This document shows, piece after piece, positions 1 to 7,400 of a stretch of 24,123 nt of DNA; position 1 is the stretch's first letter, and each line of letters starts with the position of its first letter. Made by a program: the position numbers and the translations under genes. The DNA is taken from contig CALWMQ010000160.1 of the NCBI GenBank assembly GCA_944382025.1, positions 1-24,123 of the forward strand, given 5' to 3'. The notes below the pieces were generated by a model. The model was not told where the DNA came from and made no database searches. It saw only the letters and a list, made by a program, of their open reading frames with translations. Source of the DNA: an uncultured Clostridia bacterium (GTDB lineage: Bacteria > Bacillota > Clostridia > Oscillospirales > Acutalibacteraceae).

Positions 1-106
1 AAATGTCCTGTGACGGCAGCAGAGAAAGTGGGGATAATTTACGAGAGTACGGGGTTTTCAGGAAAAGGTCCTCTCCCCCGCGGACGGGATGAACAAGGGA
101 TAGGGA

Positions 107-2662
107 TTATTCCTGAGAGGGATCCGAAGGTTCGTCTGGCAGAGGGGCATCCTGATCAGTCAATTCGTCCTCAGTACCGGCTCCGGCATCACTGTCCCCT
201 TCATCTTCGGGTTTAGCCAGTTCCTGATCGGGTTCCTCTTCTCTGGGGGTACGGACCAGGGAGACAATACGGGAACCATCCTCGACCCGCATAACCCGCA
301 CGCCCTTGGAGGGACGGCGGCACAGGCGGATTTCATCCACATGCATGCGGATAATGATGCCGTCGGAGGAAATCAGGATAATATCATCTTCCAGGTCTAC
401 CACCTTGATGGCGGCCACATCGCCGTAGTCCTCCACGTGGTAATTGGTCAGGCCCTTGCCGGCGCGGGACTGGATGCGGTAATCGGAGAGTTCGCTGAGC
501 CGGCCGTAGCCGGTTTCGGTAACGGTCAGCAGCAGGCCGCCTTCCCGGCGGATGGACATACCGATGACCTCATCCCCTTCCGCCAGGGTAATGGCTTTCA
601 CGCCTCGGGCGGCACGACCGACCACACGGGCGTCGTTTTCATCGAAGCAGATAGCCATGCCTTTGCGGGTGCCAACGATCAGGCGCTGATAGCCGTCGGT
701 CATCCGAACCCAGACCAATTCGTCGCCTTCGTCCAAGTCAATAGCGATCAGGCCGCTTTTCCGGGCGTTGGAGTAGGCATCCAGGCGGGTACGCTTGATA
801 ATGCCCCGGCGGGTAACCATACAAAGGTACTTATCCCCCCCGAACTCCGACACACGGATCATGGCGGTAATTTTCTCTTCGGGGGCCAAGGGCAGGAGAT
901 TGACGATATTCATACCTTTGGAGGTACGGCTGCCTTCGGGGATTTCATAGCATTTCAGCCGGTAAACCCGTCCCGCGGAGGTAAAGAACATGACGTAGTC
1001 GTGGCTGGAGCAGAGGAACATGGTTTCGGTCACATCCTCCTCCCGGGTGGTCATACCCATAATGCCGCGGCCGCCGCGGCGCTGGGACTTATACACATCC
1101 GCAGCCTGGCGCTTGATGTAACCCAGGCGGGTCATAGTCAGGACGCATTCCTCTTCGGGGATCAGGTCCTCTATATCCACCTCGCCGGAGACGGGAGAGA
1201 TTTCGGTACGGCGCTCATCGCCGTACTTATCCCGCATTTTCAGACATTCGTCTTTCACGATGGCCTTGATTTTATGCTCATCGGCCAGGATCGCTTCCAG
1301 TTCAGCGATACGGGCATGGAGGGCGGCCAGTTCCTCCTCAATTTTCTGGCGTTCCAGGCCGGACAGGCGGCCCAGGGTCATTTTGACGATAGCGTCGGCC
1401 TGGACATCGTCGAACTGGAACCGGGACATCAGGTTTTCCTTAGCGGAGGGAATATCCTTAGAGGAACGGATGATGCTGATAACCTCATCGATGAAGTCCA
1501 CGGCGACTTTCAGGGCTTCGAAGATATGGGCCCGTTCCCTGGCGCGGTTCAGGTCAAATAAGGTACGGCGGGTAATGACCTCCACCTGGTATTTGATGTA
1601 CTCTTCCAGCATCTGCTTCAGGGTAAGGATTTTGGGCTCGCCGTTCACCAGAGCCAGCATGATAGCGCCGAAGGTGGTCTGCATCTGGGTATAAGCGTAC
1701 AGTTGGTTGAGCACCACCTGGGGATTGGCGTCTTTTTTCAGGTCGATAACAATGCGCATGCCTTCCCGGGAGGAGTGGTCCACCACATCGTGGATTCCTT
1801 CCACACGTTTTTCGTCAGCCAGTTCAATAATGGATTTGACCAGGCTGAGTTTATTGACCTGGTAGGGAATTTCGGTAATCACGATGCGGAAGCGGTTACC
1901 GGCTTCCTCGATTTCGGTACGGGCGCGGACAACGATGCGGCCCCGGCCGGTAGCGTAAGCGGCGCGGATGCCGGCATAGCCCATAATGACACCGCCGGTA
2001 GGGAAATCAGGGCCTTTGATATGCTCCATGATTTCGGGCAGGCCTGCATCGGGGTCATCGATGAGCAGGCAGATAGCGTCCACCACCTCGCACAGGTTGT
2101 GTGAGGGGATATTGGTAGCCATGCCGACGGCGATACCGGAGGAGCCGTTAACCAGCAGGTCCGGGAAGCGGGACGGAAGGACCACCGGTTCTTTCAGGCG
2201 GTCATCGTAGTTAGAGGTAAAGTCCACCGTATCCTTATCGATATCGGCCAGCATATCCATGGCCATTTTGCTCATACGGGCCTCGGTATACCGATAGGCG
2301 GCGGCGGGATGGCCGTCGATGGAACCGAAATTGCCGTGGCCGTCGACAAGAGGGTAACGGAGGGAGAAATCCTGCGCCATACGGACCATGGCGTCATACA
2401 CGGAAGCGTCGCCGTGGGGATGATAGCGGCCCAAAACGGCACCCACGGTATCAGCGCATTTGCGGTACGCCTTGTCGGGGGTGAGGTTATTCTCGTGCAT
2501 GGTGTAGAGGATGCGCCGGTGTACGGGTTTCAGGCCGTCCCGCACATCCGGGAGGGCCCGGGACACGATAACCGACATAGAGTATTCCAGGAAGCTTTTT
2601 TTCATAATTTTTTCCAAGTTGACGGTAGTCAGCTTGGATTGAGGGGTATTTTGTTCATCCAT
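107..2662 (-). CDS. gyrA: DNA gyrase subunit A
   Basis: GyrA is the DNA-cleaving and DNA-wrapping subunit of the A2B2 gyrase that introduces negative supercoils using ATP. The 851-residue protein has the winged-helix/cleavage domain at the N-terminus, with the catalytic tyrosine in AAYRYTEARM (Tyr125). The GyrA-box QRRGGRG at residues 527-533 in the C-terminal beta-pinwheel marks it as gyrase and not topoisomerase IV. The last ~45 residues are a strongly acidic tail (many Asp/Glu and Pro), a known kind of gyrase regulatory tail. The ATG is preceded by GGGAGG with nine bases between. The quinolone-determining loop reads HPHGDASVYD, with Ala at the position of E. coli Ser83. Unlike most Firmicutes, gyrA is separated from gyrB by five membrane-protein genes. 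The 106 bases after its stop show no obvious terminator. Confidence 0.98.
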   Translation of the reverse strand: MDEQNTPQSKLTTVNLEKIMKKSFLEYSMSVIVSRALPDVRDGLKPVHRRILYTMHENNLTPDKAYRKCADTVGAVLGRYHPHGDASVYDAMVRMAQDFSLRYPLVDGHGNFGSIDGHPAAAYRYTEARMSKMAMDMLADIDKDTVDFTSNYDDRLKEPVVLPSRFPDLLVNGSSGIAVGMATNIPSHNLCEVVDAICLLIDDPDAGLPEIMEHIKGPDFPTGGVIMGYAGIRAAYATGRGRIVVRARTEIEEAGNRFRIVITEIPYQVNKLSLVKSIIELADEKRVEGIHDVVDHSSREGMRIVIDLKKDANPQVVLNQLYAYTQMQTTFGAIMLALVNGEPKILTLKQMLEEYIKYQVEVITRRTLFDLNRARERAHIFEALKVAVDFIDEVISIIRSSKDIPSAKENLMSRFQFDDVQADAIVKMTLGRLSGLERQKIEEELAALHARIAELEAILADEHKIKAIVKDECLKMRDKYGDERRTEISPVSGEVDIEDLIPEEECVLTMTRLGYIKRQAADVYKSQRRGGRGIMGMTTREEDVTETMFLCSSHDYVMFFTSAGRVYRLKCYEIPEGSRTSKGMNIVNLLPLAPEEKITAMIRVSEFGGDKYLCMVTRRGIIKRTRLDAYSNARKSGLIAIDLDEGDELVWVRMTDGYQRLIVGTRKGMAICFDENDARVVGRAARGVKAITLAEGDEVIGMSIRREGGLLLTVTETGYGRLSELSDYRIQSRAGKGLTNYHVEDYGDVAAIKVVDLEDDIILISSDGIIIRMHVDEIRLCRRPSKGVRVMRVEDGSRIVSLVRTPREEEPDQELAKPEDEGDSDAGAGTEDELTDQDAPLPDEPSDPSQE

Positions 2663-2818
2663 CAGAAGATTCCTCCCTTATGCGGCGGCGCGTACAGGGC
2701 GCCGGCTTGTGGTTACCCGGGGAAGACTGCCTCCCCGAAAAGAAATCGAACGGCCAGCCGGGCCGGGTTATAGAAGCGTCGGGCCGGGAAAGGGTATAGG
2801 TTCCCATCCCGGGTGTTT

Positions 2819-4333
2819 TCACAGATCGTGGAACAGCCATTTCAATTTTTCGGGATCCTCGGCGTTTTCCCAGGGAACAAACAGGGTTTCGCAGGGCATT
2901 TCCACCGTTACGCCGTTGGCGGAAGGCAGGGCGCGGATACGTTCCTTATGTACAAAGGTGGTGAAGCCGTTGCGGCGGATCGCCAGGCCGTCCCTGGTAA
3001 AGGCAAGATCCCGTGGAGACGTTTTATCCTGTTTTTTGGCGGCCCGGGCGCCGGGCAGGAGCAGCAGCATCGCCGCTAACAGCCCAACCACCAGGTAAGC
3101 GGCGAAAAAGGCCAGCACATCCAGCAGGAACCAGTTGGAGAGGATCCAATACTGGGCGGTAGCGGTGGCCAGCACCAGGAGCATAGGCAGCAGCTGTGGG
3201 AGCAGGGACACCAGACCTTTTATACGGCGGCGCTGTTCCGTTTTTACGCCGGCGGCGGCCCGGGCGCGGGACACCAGTTGATCGTCATTGTTCAGGCTGG
3301 GAATTGGCAGGGGCTCCCGGAGGCAGGCCATAACCGGACGCTTGATCCGAACTACCGAAGGATGGATATTCCGGCGCAGATGTTCCCGAATCAGGGCGGC
3401 GTCATAAGGGGTGAGGTCAGCGCCTCTCCAGCACACGAAATCCCCATCCACAAACAGGGCTATCAGTTCAGCGGTTTCCACATAGGCGGTAACCCGGCTG
3501 TAGGGGACCAGGGTGGAACCGCGAGCGGTAGTAACCACCACCCGGTCGCCGTAGAATTCGGAAACGCTAACCGGTGCGGGGGAATATGGATTATAGCACC
3601 GTTCAGCGTATTCGGCCTCGCAGCGCCGGCCCAGGCGGGAACTGTAAAGCAGGAGGTCGACCAGAAGGACGAGGACGCACCCGCCTACCAGGATCAGGGT
3701 AGCCGCCAGGATATCCTTACCGGGGCTGGAGGTGGAGGCGGCCAGCGCCATCCATCCGAAGAGGAGGGTAAGCAGGGCAAACAGAAGACCCAGCATTCTG
3801 CCTCCGCCGGCGGTAACCCGGCGCAGGTTGGTGTATTCCTGAAGAAGGGGATCCCGGCCGGATACCAGGATCTGGAGTTTGGAAGGATCCTGAGGCTGGT
3901 TATCGGGGGGTAAGGGAGAAGCCCAGCTGCCGGAGGCGGCCCCAAAAGGAGCTGCAAATCCGGGAGGGGCATACCCTGTCCCGCGGGAATAAGGGTACCC
4001 TTGAGAATAAGGGAACTGGCTGAGAAATCCGGATCCGGCAGCGGGAGAAGCGGTCCCGGGATTTTGGAAAGGTGAGCCGGGCGGGGGAACCGGAGGCGGG
4101 GCGTAAAAGGGGGCTCCCCCATAACCTGGAGGGATTTGCCCGTTTGCCGGATAAGGAGGCTGTCCGGGGACAGGGCTTACCGGGGGATACTGGGCATGGC
4201 TGGCAGCCTCATCCCAGACAGGGGGGATTTCCCGGGGAATCGGGGATTCGTGGGCAGCGGGTATATTTTCAGGCGTTCCCGTTTCTGGCCTGTCCATGCC
4301 GGGCAGGTTCTCTCTGTCGGGGAGATTCTCCAT
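2819..4333 (-). CDS. Two-module YcxB-like membrane protein with Pro/Gly-rich N-terminus
   Basis: This 504-residue protein has no recognised function. Residues ~1-150 are low-complexity and rich in Pro, Gly, Tyr and Gln, so probably disordered and cytosolic. They are followed by two copies of a module seen in the four genes upstream: a short helical lead-in, two adjacent transmembrane helices (about 181-199 and 207-230; a second pair around 375-430), and a soluble beta-rich segment with a strand such as TLVPYSRVTAYVETAELIAL. This layout resembles the YcxB-like C-terminal domain family of Firmicute membrane proteins; the family call is from pattern recognition only. The ATG follows AAAGGA at nine bases and lies five bases after the upstream stop, suggesting translational coupling. 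It is the last of five such genes before gyrA, 156 bases away. Confidence 0.8.
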   Translation of the reverse strand: MENLPDRENLPGMDRPETGTPENIPAAHESPIPREIPPVWDEAASHAQYPPVSPVPGQPPYPANGQIPPGYGGAPFYAPPPVPPPGSPFQNPGTASPAAGSGFLSQFPYSQGYPYSRGTGYAPPGFAAPFGAASGSWASPLPPDNQPQDPSKLQILVSGRDPLLQEYTNLRRVTAGGGRMLGLLFALLTLLFGWMALAASTSSPGKDILAATLILVGGCVLVLLVDLLLYSSRLGRRCEAEYAERCYNPYSPAPVSVSEFYGDRVVVTTARGSTLVPYSRVTAYVETAELIALFVDGDFVCWRGADLTPYDAALIREHLRRNIHPSVVRIKRPVMACLREPLPIPSLNNDDQLVSRARAAAGVKTEQRRRIKGLVSLLPQLLPMLLVLATATAQYWILSNWFLLDVLAFFAAYLVVGLLAAMLLLLPGARAAKKQDKTSPRDLAFTRDGLAIRRNGFTTFVHKERIRALPSANGVTVEMPCETLFVPWENAEDPEKLKWLFHDL

Positions 4334-4338
4334 GGTAT

Positions 4339-5493
4339 TCAGTCCTTTCTGTTCTCCGGTTTTTTCCTTTTAGGCGGCATATGGCGGTCCACCAGATCCC
4401 GGATGTGTTCCATATCCGGAATACAGCGTTTAGGGATAGTCAAAAACAGGGTATGAGCATAAAAATCCACTGTATCCCTGCGTTCCACGGCCCGGGAGAC
4501 CATAGCCCAGGGCAGCTGGATTTCCTTACCGATTTCAGCGGTGTTTCTCACCAGCACGCCTACAGGAGAAAATTCCGCCTGCATCCGTGGGGGCTGGCCG
4601 CCGGCCAGATCCATGGTATGTTTTGCCCGGTTCCGGTTTCCGAAAAAGCTGAAGAGGAATATGCCGGCCATCAGGGCGACAAATACCAGAAGGGCGGGGA
4701 TTTCCAGAAACAGGTCTGAGAACAGGGCTAAAAAGAAGGCTAAGAAAGCGGTATTGGGAAGATTTTTGGTAAATCCGTCCACGATAGAACTGGTAATCAT
4801 GCGGATAAATTCCTGAGGAGTGTAATCCAGGAAGAGGGTCAATTCAGGTTCCGGAGGCTGGGGGCGTTCCAGATTGGGCAGAGGCAGCCGCTGGGAAGCG
4901 GCCGGTATAAGGCGGCCAAGGAGTTTTTGCCTGGCCACGGGCACCCGGTTCAGGGCCATCCCGCGCACAAAATCCGCGTCATCCGGGGTAAGGCACCGGG
5001 CAGGAATGACAATAGAGCGGCTGGGGCCGCCAAAAACCAGCATATCCGGTGCTTCAATGTAGAGGGCGCACTGGTCGTAGGGGATCAGGGTTTCCGCGGT
5101 AGAGGTAACCTTACGGATCCCCAAAGGCTCCGCCGTCACCATACCGGAGAAAGACTGGCCGGTGAGGACTGCCCGGTTGTAGAGTTCCTGGGCGCGTTGG
5201 CGCATGGTGCGGGGCACAATCACAAAAAGGTAAACCTCCATCACAGCCAGCAGCAGGGTCATGGCCAGAAAGGACCAGTTGAGGGTACCGTTATGCCGCA
5301 GGTCGAAAGCGATAATCAGCAGGCAGAACACCATTAAAACGGCGGTAGAAACCATCTGCAGTCCACGGAACCGGTAACCGGTAGTTGACCGTGACACCAG
5401 ATCCTGAAAGCGGCAGAATTCCTCTTTTGTCAGGTCGGCGGGAAACGCCACGGAAACAGGGTTCTGGCGGGAAGAAGAATGATCGAGGTCCAT
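4339..5493 (-). CDS. Two-module YcxB-like membrane protein
   Basis: This is a 384-residue membrane protein of unknown function. It contains two tandem YcxB-like modules. The first has helices at about 46-64 and 73-93, then a soluble part ending in IVIPARCLTPDD. The second has helices at about 247-263 and 266-284 and ends in LTIPKRCIPD. The repeated [IL]-P-x-R-C-[LI] strand is the clearest shared signature with the neighbouring single-module proteins. The tail is very basic (KRKKPENRKD). I chose the ATG at 5493 because AAAGGAGG lies five bases upstream; a longer TTG-started reading 33 bases upstream has no such support. The stop is five bases before the next start, and the start is 29 bases after the previous gene, consistent with one transcript. 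Confidence 0.82.
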   Translation of the reverse strand: MDLDHSSSRQNPVSVAFPADLTKEEFCRFQDLVSRSTTGYRFRGLQMVSTAVLMVFCLLIIAFDLRHNGTLNWSFLAMTLLLAVMEVYLFVIVPRTMRQRAQELYNRAVLTGQSFSGMVTAEPLGIRKVTSTAETLIPYDQCALYIEAPDMLVFGGPSRSIVIPARCLTPDDADFVRGMALNRVPVARQKLLGRLIPAASQRLPLPNLERPQPPEPELTLFLDYTPQEFIRMITSSIVDGFTKNLPNTAFLAFFLALFSDLFLEIPALLVFVALMAGIFLFSFFGNRNRAKHTMDLAGGQPPRMQAEFSPVGVLVRNTAEIGKEIQLPWAMVSRAVERRDTVDFYAHTLFLTIPKRCIPDMEHIRDLVDRHMPPKRKKPENRKD

Positions 5494-5522
5494 GGCGGCC
5501 TCCTTTCCCCGGCAAAAGCCGG

Positions 5523-6059
5523 TCAAACAGATAAGTTGGTATGGAGATGATTCAGGAACGCCAAATCCTCTTCTTTCAGCAGGCGTTTAGGCAGGATAAT
5601 CTGTATTTCCCTGCCGAAGGAAAGGCTGATCAGGGAAGGGGTTTCATTCCAGCGGGTAACCAGGTTCAAAGGGATACGGCCTTCCAGCCCGGCGGTACGG
5701 ATTTCCACATCATCCCGGGTAAACACATAGGTTCCCGCCATATGGAGTTCCGGTTTCTCTTCAAAGTTCCGGGCGGCGGCGGCCCTGTCCAGCATGGGAG
5801 CGAACAGGCCGTCATAACACAGAAGGAAAGCGCCCACCAATACCAATCCCAGGGCGGAGGGCATGGCCAGGGAAATAAAGCTCCCGAAAAACACGCCTGC
5901 CAGACCCAGGATACAGAGCAGGGCGCCGCCGCAGGTCAGCAGGGGGACATGTCCCTGGCGCTGCTGGCGGCGGAGCTGGGCGGAGTATTGGATATAGTCC
6001 TCTTTGATCAGCAGCACGCTTAATGATAAAGCGGGCTGGGGGGTATTGACCTGTTCCAT
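5523..6059 (-). CDS. Single-module YcxB-like membrane protein
   Basis: This is a 178-residue protein of unknown function with one YcxB-like module: a polar, charged N-terminal helix (residues ~20-36), two transmembrane helices at about 38-60 and 62-83, and a C-terminal soluble domain. That domain contains a 'YVFTRDDVEIRTAGLEGRIP'-type strand pair and ends with IILPKRLLKEEDLAFL, matching the P-x-R strand of its neighbours. There is no signal peptide or catalytic motif. The ATG is preceded by AAAGGA about ten bases upstream. The gene is separated by 143 bases from the next member upstream, the widest gap inside the array, so an internal promoter or processing site there is possible, though I see no convincing -35/-10 pair. 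Confidence 0.82.
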   Translation of the reverse strand: MEQVNTPQPALSLSVLLIKEDYIQYSAQLRRQQRQGHVPLLTCGGALLCILGLAGVFFGSFISLAMPSALGLVLVGAFLLCYDGLFAPMLDRAAAARNFEEKPELHMAGTYVFTRDDVEIRTAGLEGRIPLNLVTRWNETPSLISLSFGREIQIILPKRLLKEEDLAFLNHLHTNLSV

Positions 6060-6202
6060 GGAAATCGGATCCTTTCCCGATAGGTAAAAAGGGGGAACAC
6101 ACGGCGGGGGCCGGAGGGTTTCCCCTAATTTTCAGTATAATCCGGCGGTTAAACGGGTAACGGGGCGATGGAGCCGCCGGGAGGGTAACCGCAATTTTTG
6201 TT

Positions 6203-6769
6203 TCAGGCCAGCCAGGATTTCATAACCCGGCGGTTGCGGATAAAGGTCAGCCGCATTTGTTCCAGGACAGCCTCCCGGGAATTGTCGGGCAGGCAGCGTT
6301 TAGGCAGGATCAGCATACGATCCCGGTCCTTGATAAATACCAGCAAGTCTGGGGTTTCCACCAATTCGGCCATGAGGGCGTACTGATCGGTCAGGGTCAT
6401 CACCGGTGTTTCGGTGACGATATTGTCGGCGTAAAGGGCCATATGGGAGGGGCACATTAAGGCGTTATAGGAAGCGAAATCCAACCGTGCCTGGCGGCGG
6501 AGGGCTTGAGGCTCCGCCCACAGGAATACCAGAAGGATCAAGGGACAGGCGGCAATAAGGATCAGGGGGAGTATCCAGGGGATACCGTACCCACCGAACC
6601 AGGTAATGGAAGCCACGCCCAGGATCAGGAGGGCACCGGCGGTCATTATAGCGGCAGGAATTCCCCGGAGAGATCCGGTACGCCTGGCGGCCAGAAGGGC
6701 GGCGGTTACGTATTCTTCTTGTGAGATGGAGACCTGGCAGATGGTTTTAGGCGGCACTTCGTACGCCAT
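6203..6769 (-). CDS. Single-module YcxB-like membrane protein
   Basis: This 188-residue protein of unknown function has two transmembrane helices at about 37-58 and 63-84, followed by a soluble domain containing 'YALMAELVETPDLLVFI' and LILPKRCLPDN. Both stretches are closely shared with the neighbouring genes, where they read AELIAL and IPxRCL, so this is a clear paralogue. The start at 6769 is chosen over a 20-residue longer reading because AAAGGAGG sits ten bases before this ATG. The N-terminal segment before the first helix contains 'SISQEEYVTAALLAARR', an amphipathic lead-in also present in the other members. The spacing of 76 bases from the upstream gene fits the same operon. Confidence 0.82.
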   Translation of the reverse strand: MAYEVPPKTICQVSISQEEYVTAALLAARRTGSLRGIPAAIMTAGALLILGVASITWFGGYGIPWILPLILIAACPLILLVFLWAEPQALRRQARLDFASYNALMCPSHMALYADNIVTETPVMTLTDQYALMAELVETPDLLVFIKDRDRMLILPKRCLPDNSREAVLEQMRLTFIRNRRVMKSWLA

Positions 6770-6845
6770 AAGGGAAACCCCTCCTTTCACCCGTCCGGAG
6801 GCGGGAGCAAAATATGGAGAAAGCATCAACCAATCATATTGAAGA

Positions 6846-7391
6846 TTAGCCTTTGATATGGGAATGGCGGGGATCTTTGCCGGAGGGAGTGAAACCGGTT
6901 TTTTCCTGCAGGAATTTGCGGCAGTCCTCAGGCAAAGCCCTGAATGGCAGTGGGAAAAGCTGAGCGCCGTAGCGGAGCACCCACATATTTTGTGTCAGGA
7001 TAACGTCTTCCGAACCAAAGAGAAACAGGGTGTCATCGGCACCGAAAGCGAACCCCTGGTGAAAGACCCGTACCCGGTTAGGGGAGCGGTTTTGGGCCTG
7101 GGAGACGGCGGCGCGACGGTACCGGAGTTCAGGCACAGCCCAGATAGCGGCGATAAGGGCCAGGGAAGCGACACCCAGGAACAGGGGCATCCCCTCCCCC
7201 ATTCCGTCCAGGAAAAAAGCGGACAGGCAATATACCGCCATAACCCCCAGGATCACCGTTTCCACAACGGTACCGGTTTTGCCTATGCGGCGGATATCCC
7301 CCGCTTTAGCGCAGCGGTAGATTTCGTCCTGGGTCAGGATATAGGTAAGATCCCAGAGGGGATCGGCAGATTTTTCCGGTTCCACGGGCAT
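6846..7391 (-). CDS. Single-module YcxB-like membrane protein next to gyrB
   Basis: This 181-residue protein is the first member of the YcxB-like array after gyrB. It has two predicted transmembrane helices (about 43-61 and 69-86) and a soluble C-terminal part with FPLPFRALPED in place of the P-x-R-C-L strand of its relatives, so it is the most divergent of the single-module members. Its ATG lies only nine bases after the gyrB stop. The AAGGAG in between is just two bases from the ATG, which is short; translation may depend partly on ribosomes finishing gyrB. No function can be assigned. The conserved lead-in TYILTQDEIYRCAKAG resembles 'TKEEYxxxxxx' starts of YcxB-type proteins. Confidence 0.78.
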   Translation of the reverse strand: MPVEPEKSADPLWDLTYILTQDEIYRCAKAGDIRRIGKTGTVVETVILGVMAVYCLSAFFLDGMGEGMPLFLGVASLALIAAIWAVPELRYRRAAVSQAQNRSPNRVRVFHQGFAFGADDTLFLFGSEDVILTQNMWVLRYGAQLFPLPFRALPEDCRKFLQEKTGFTPSGKDPRHSHIKG

Positions 7392-7400
7392 AGCTCCTTA

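Noticed and set aside
341..1561. 406-codon open frame on the plus strand opposite gyrA
   Set aside because: Shadow of gyrA with Gly/His/Phe-rich composition and no start signal.
6060..6202. Internal promoter in the YcxB-like array (TATACT on the minus strand)
   Set aside because: A -10-like element exists near 6135, but nothing like TTGACA lies 16-18 bases upstream.
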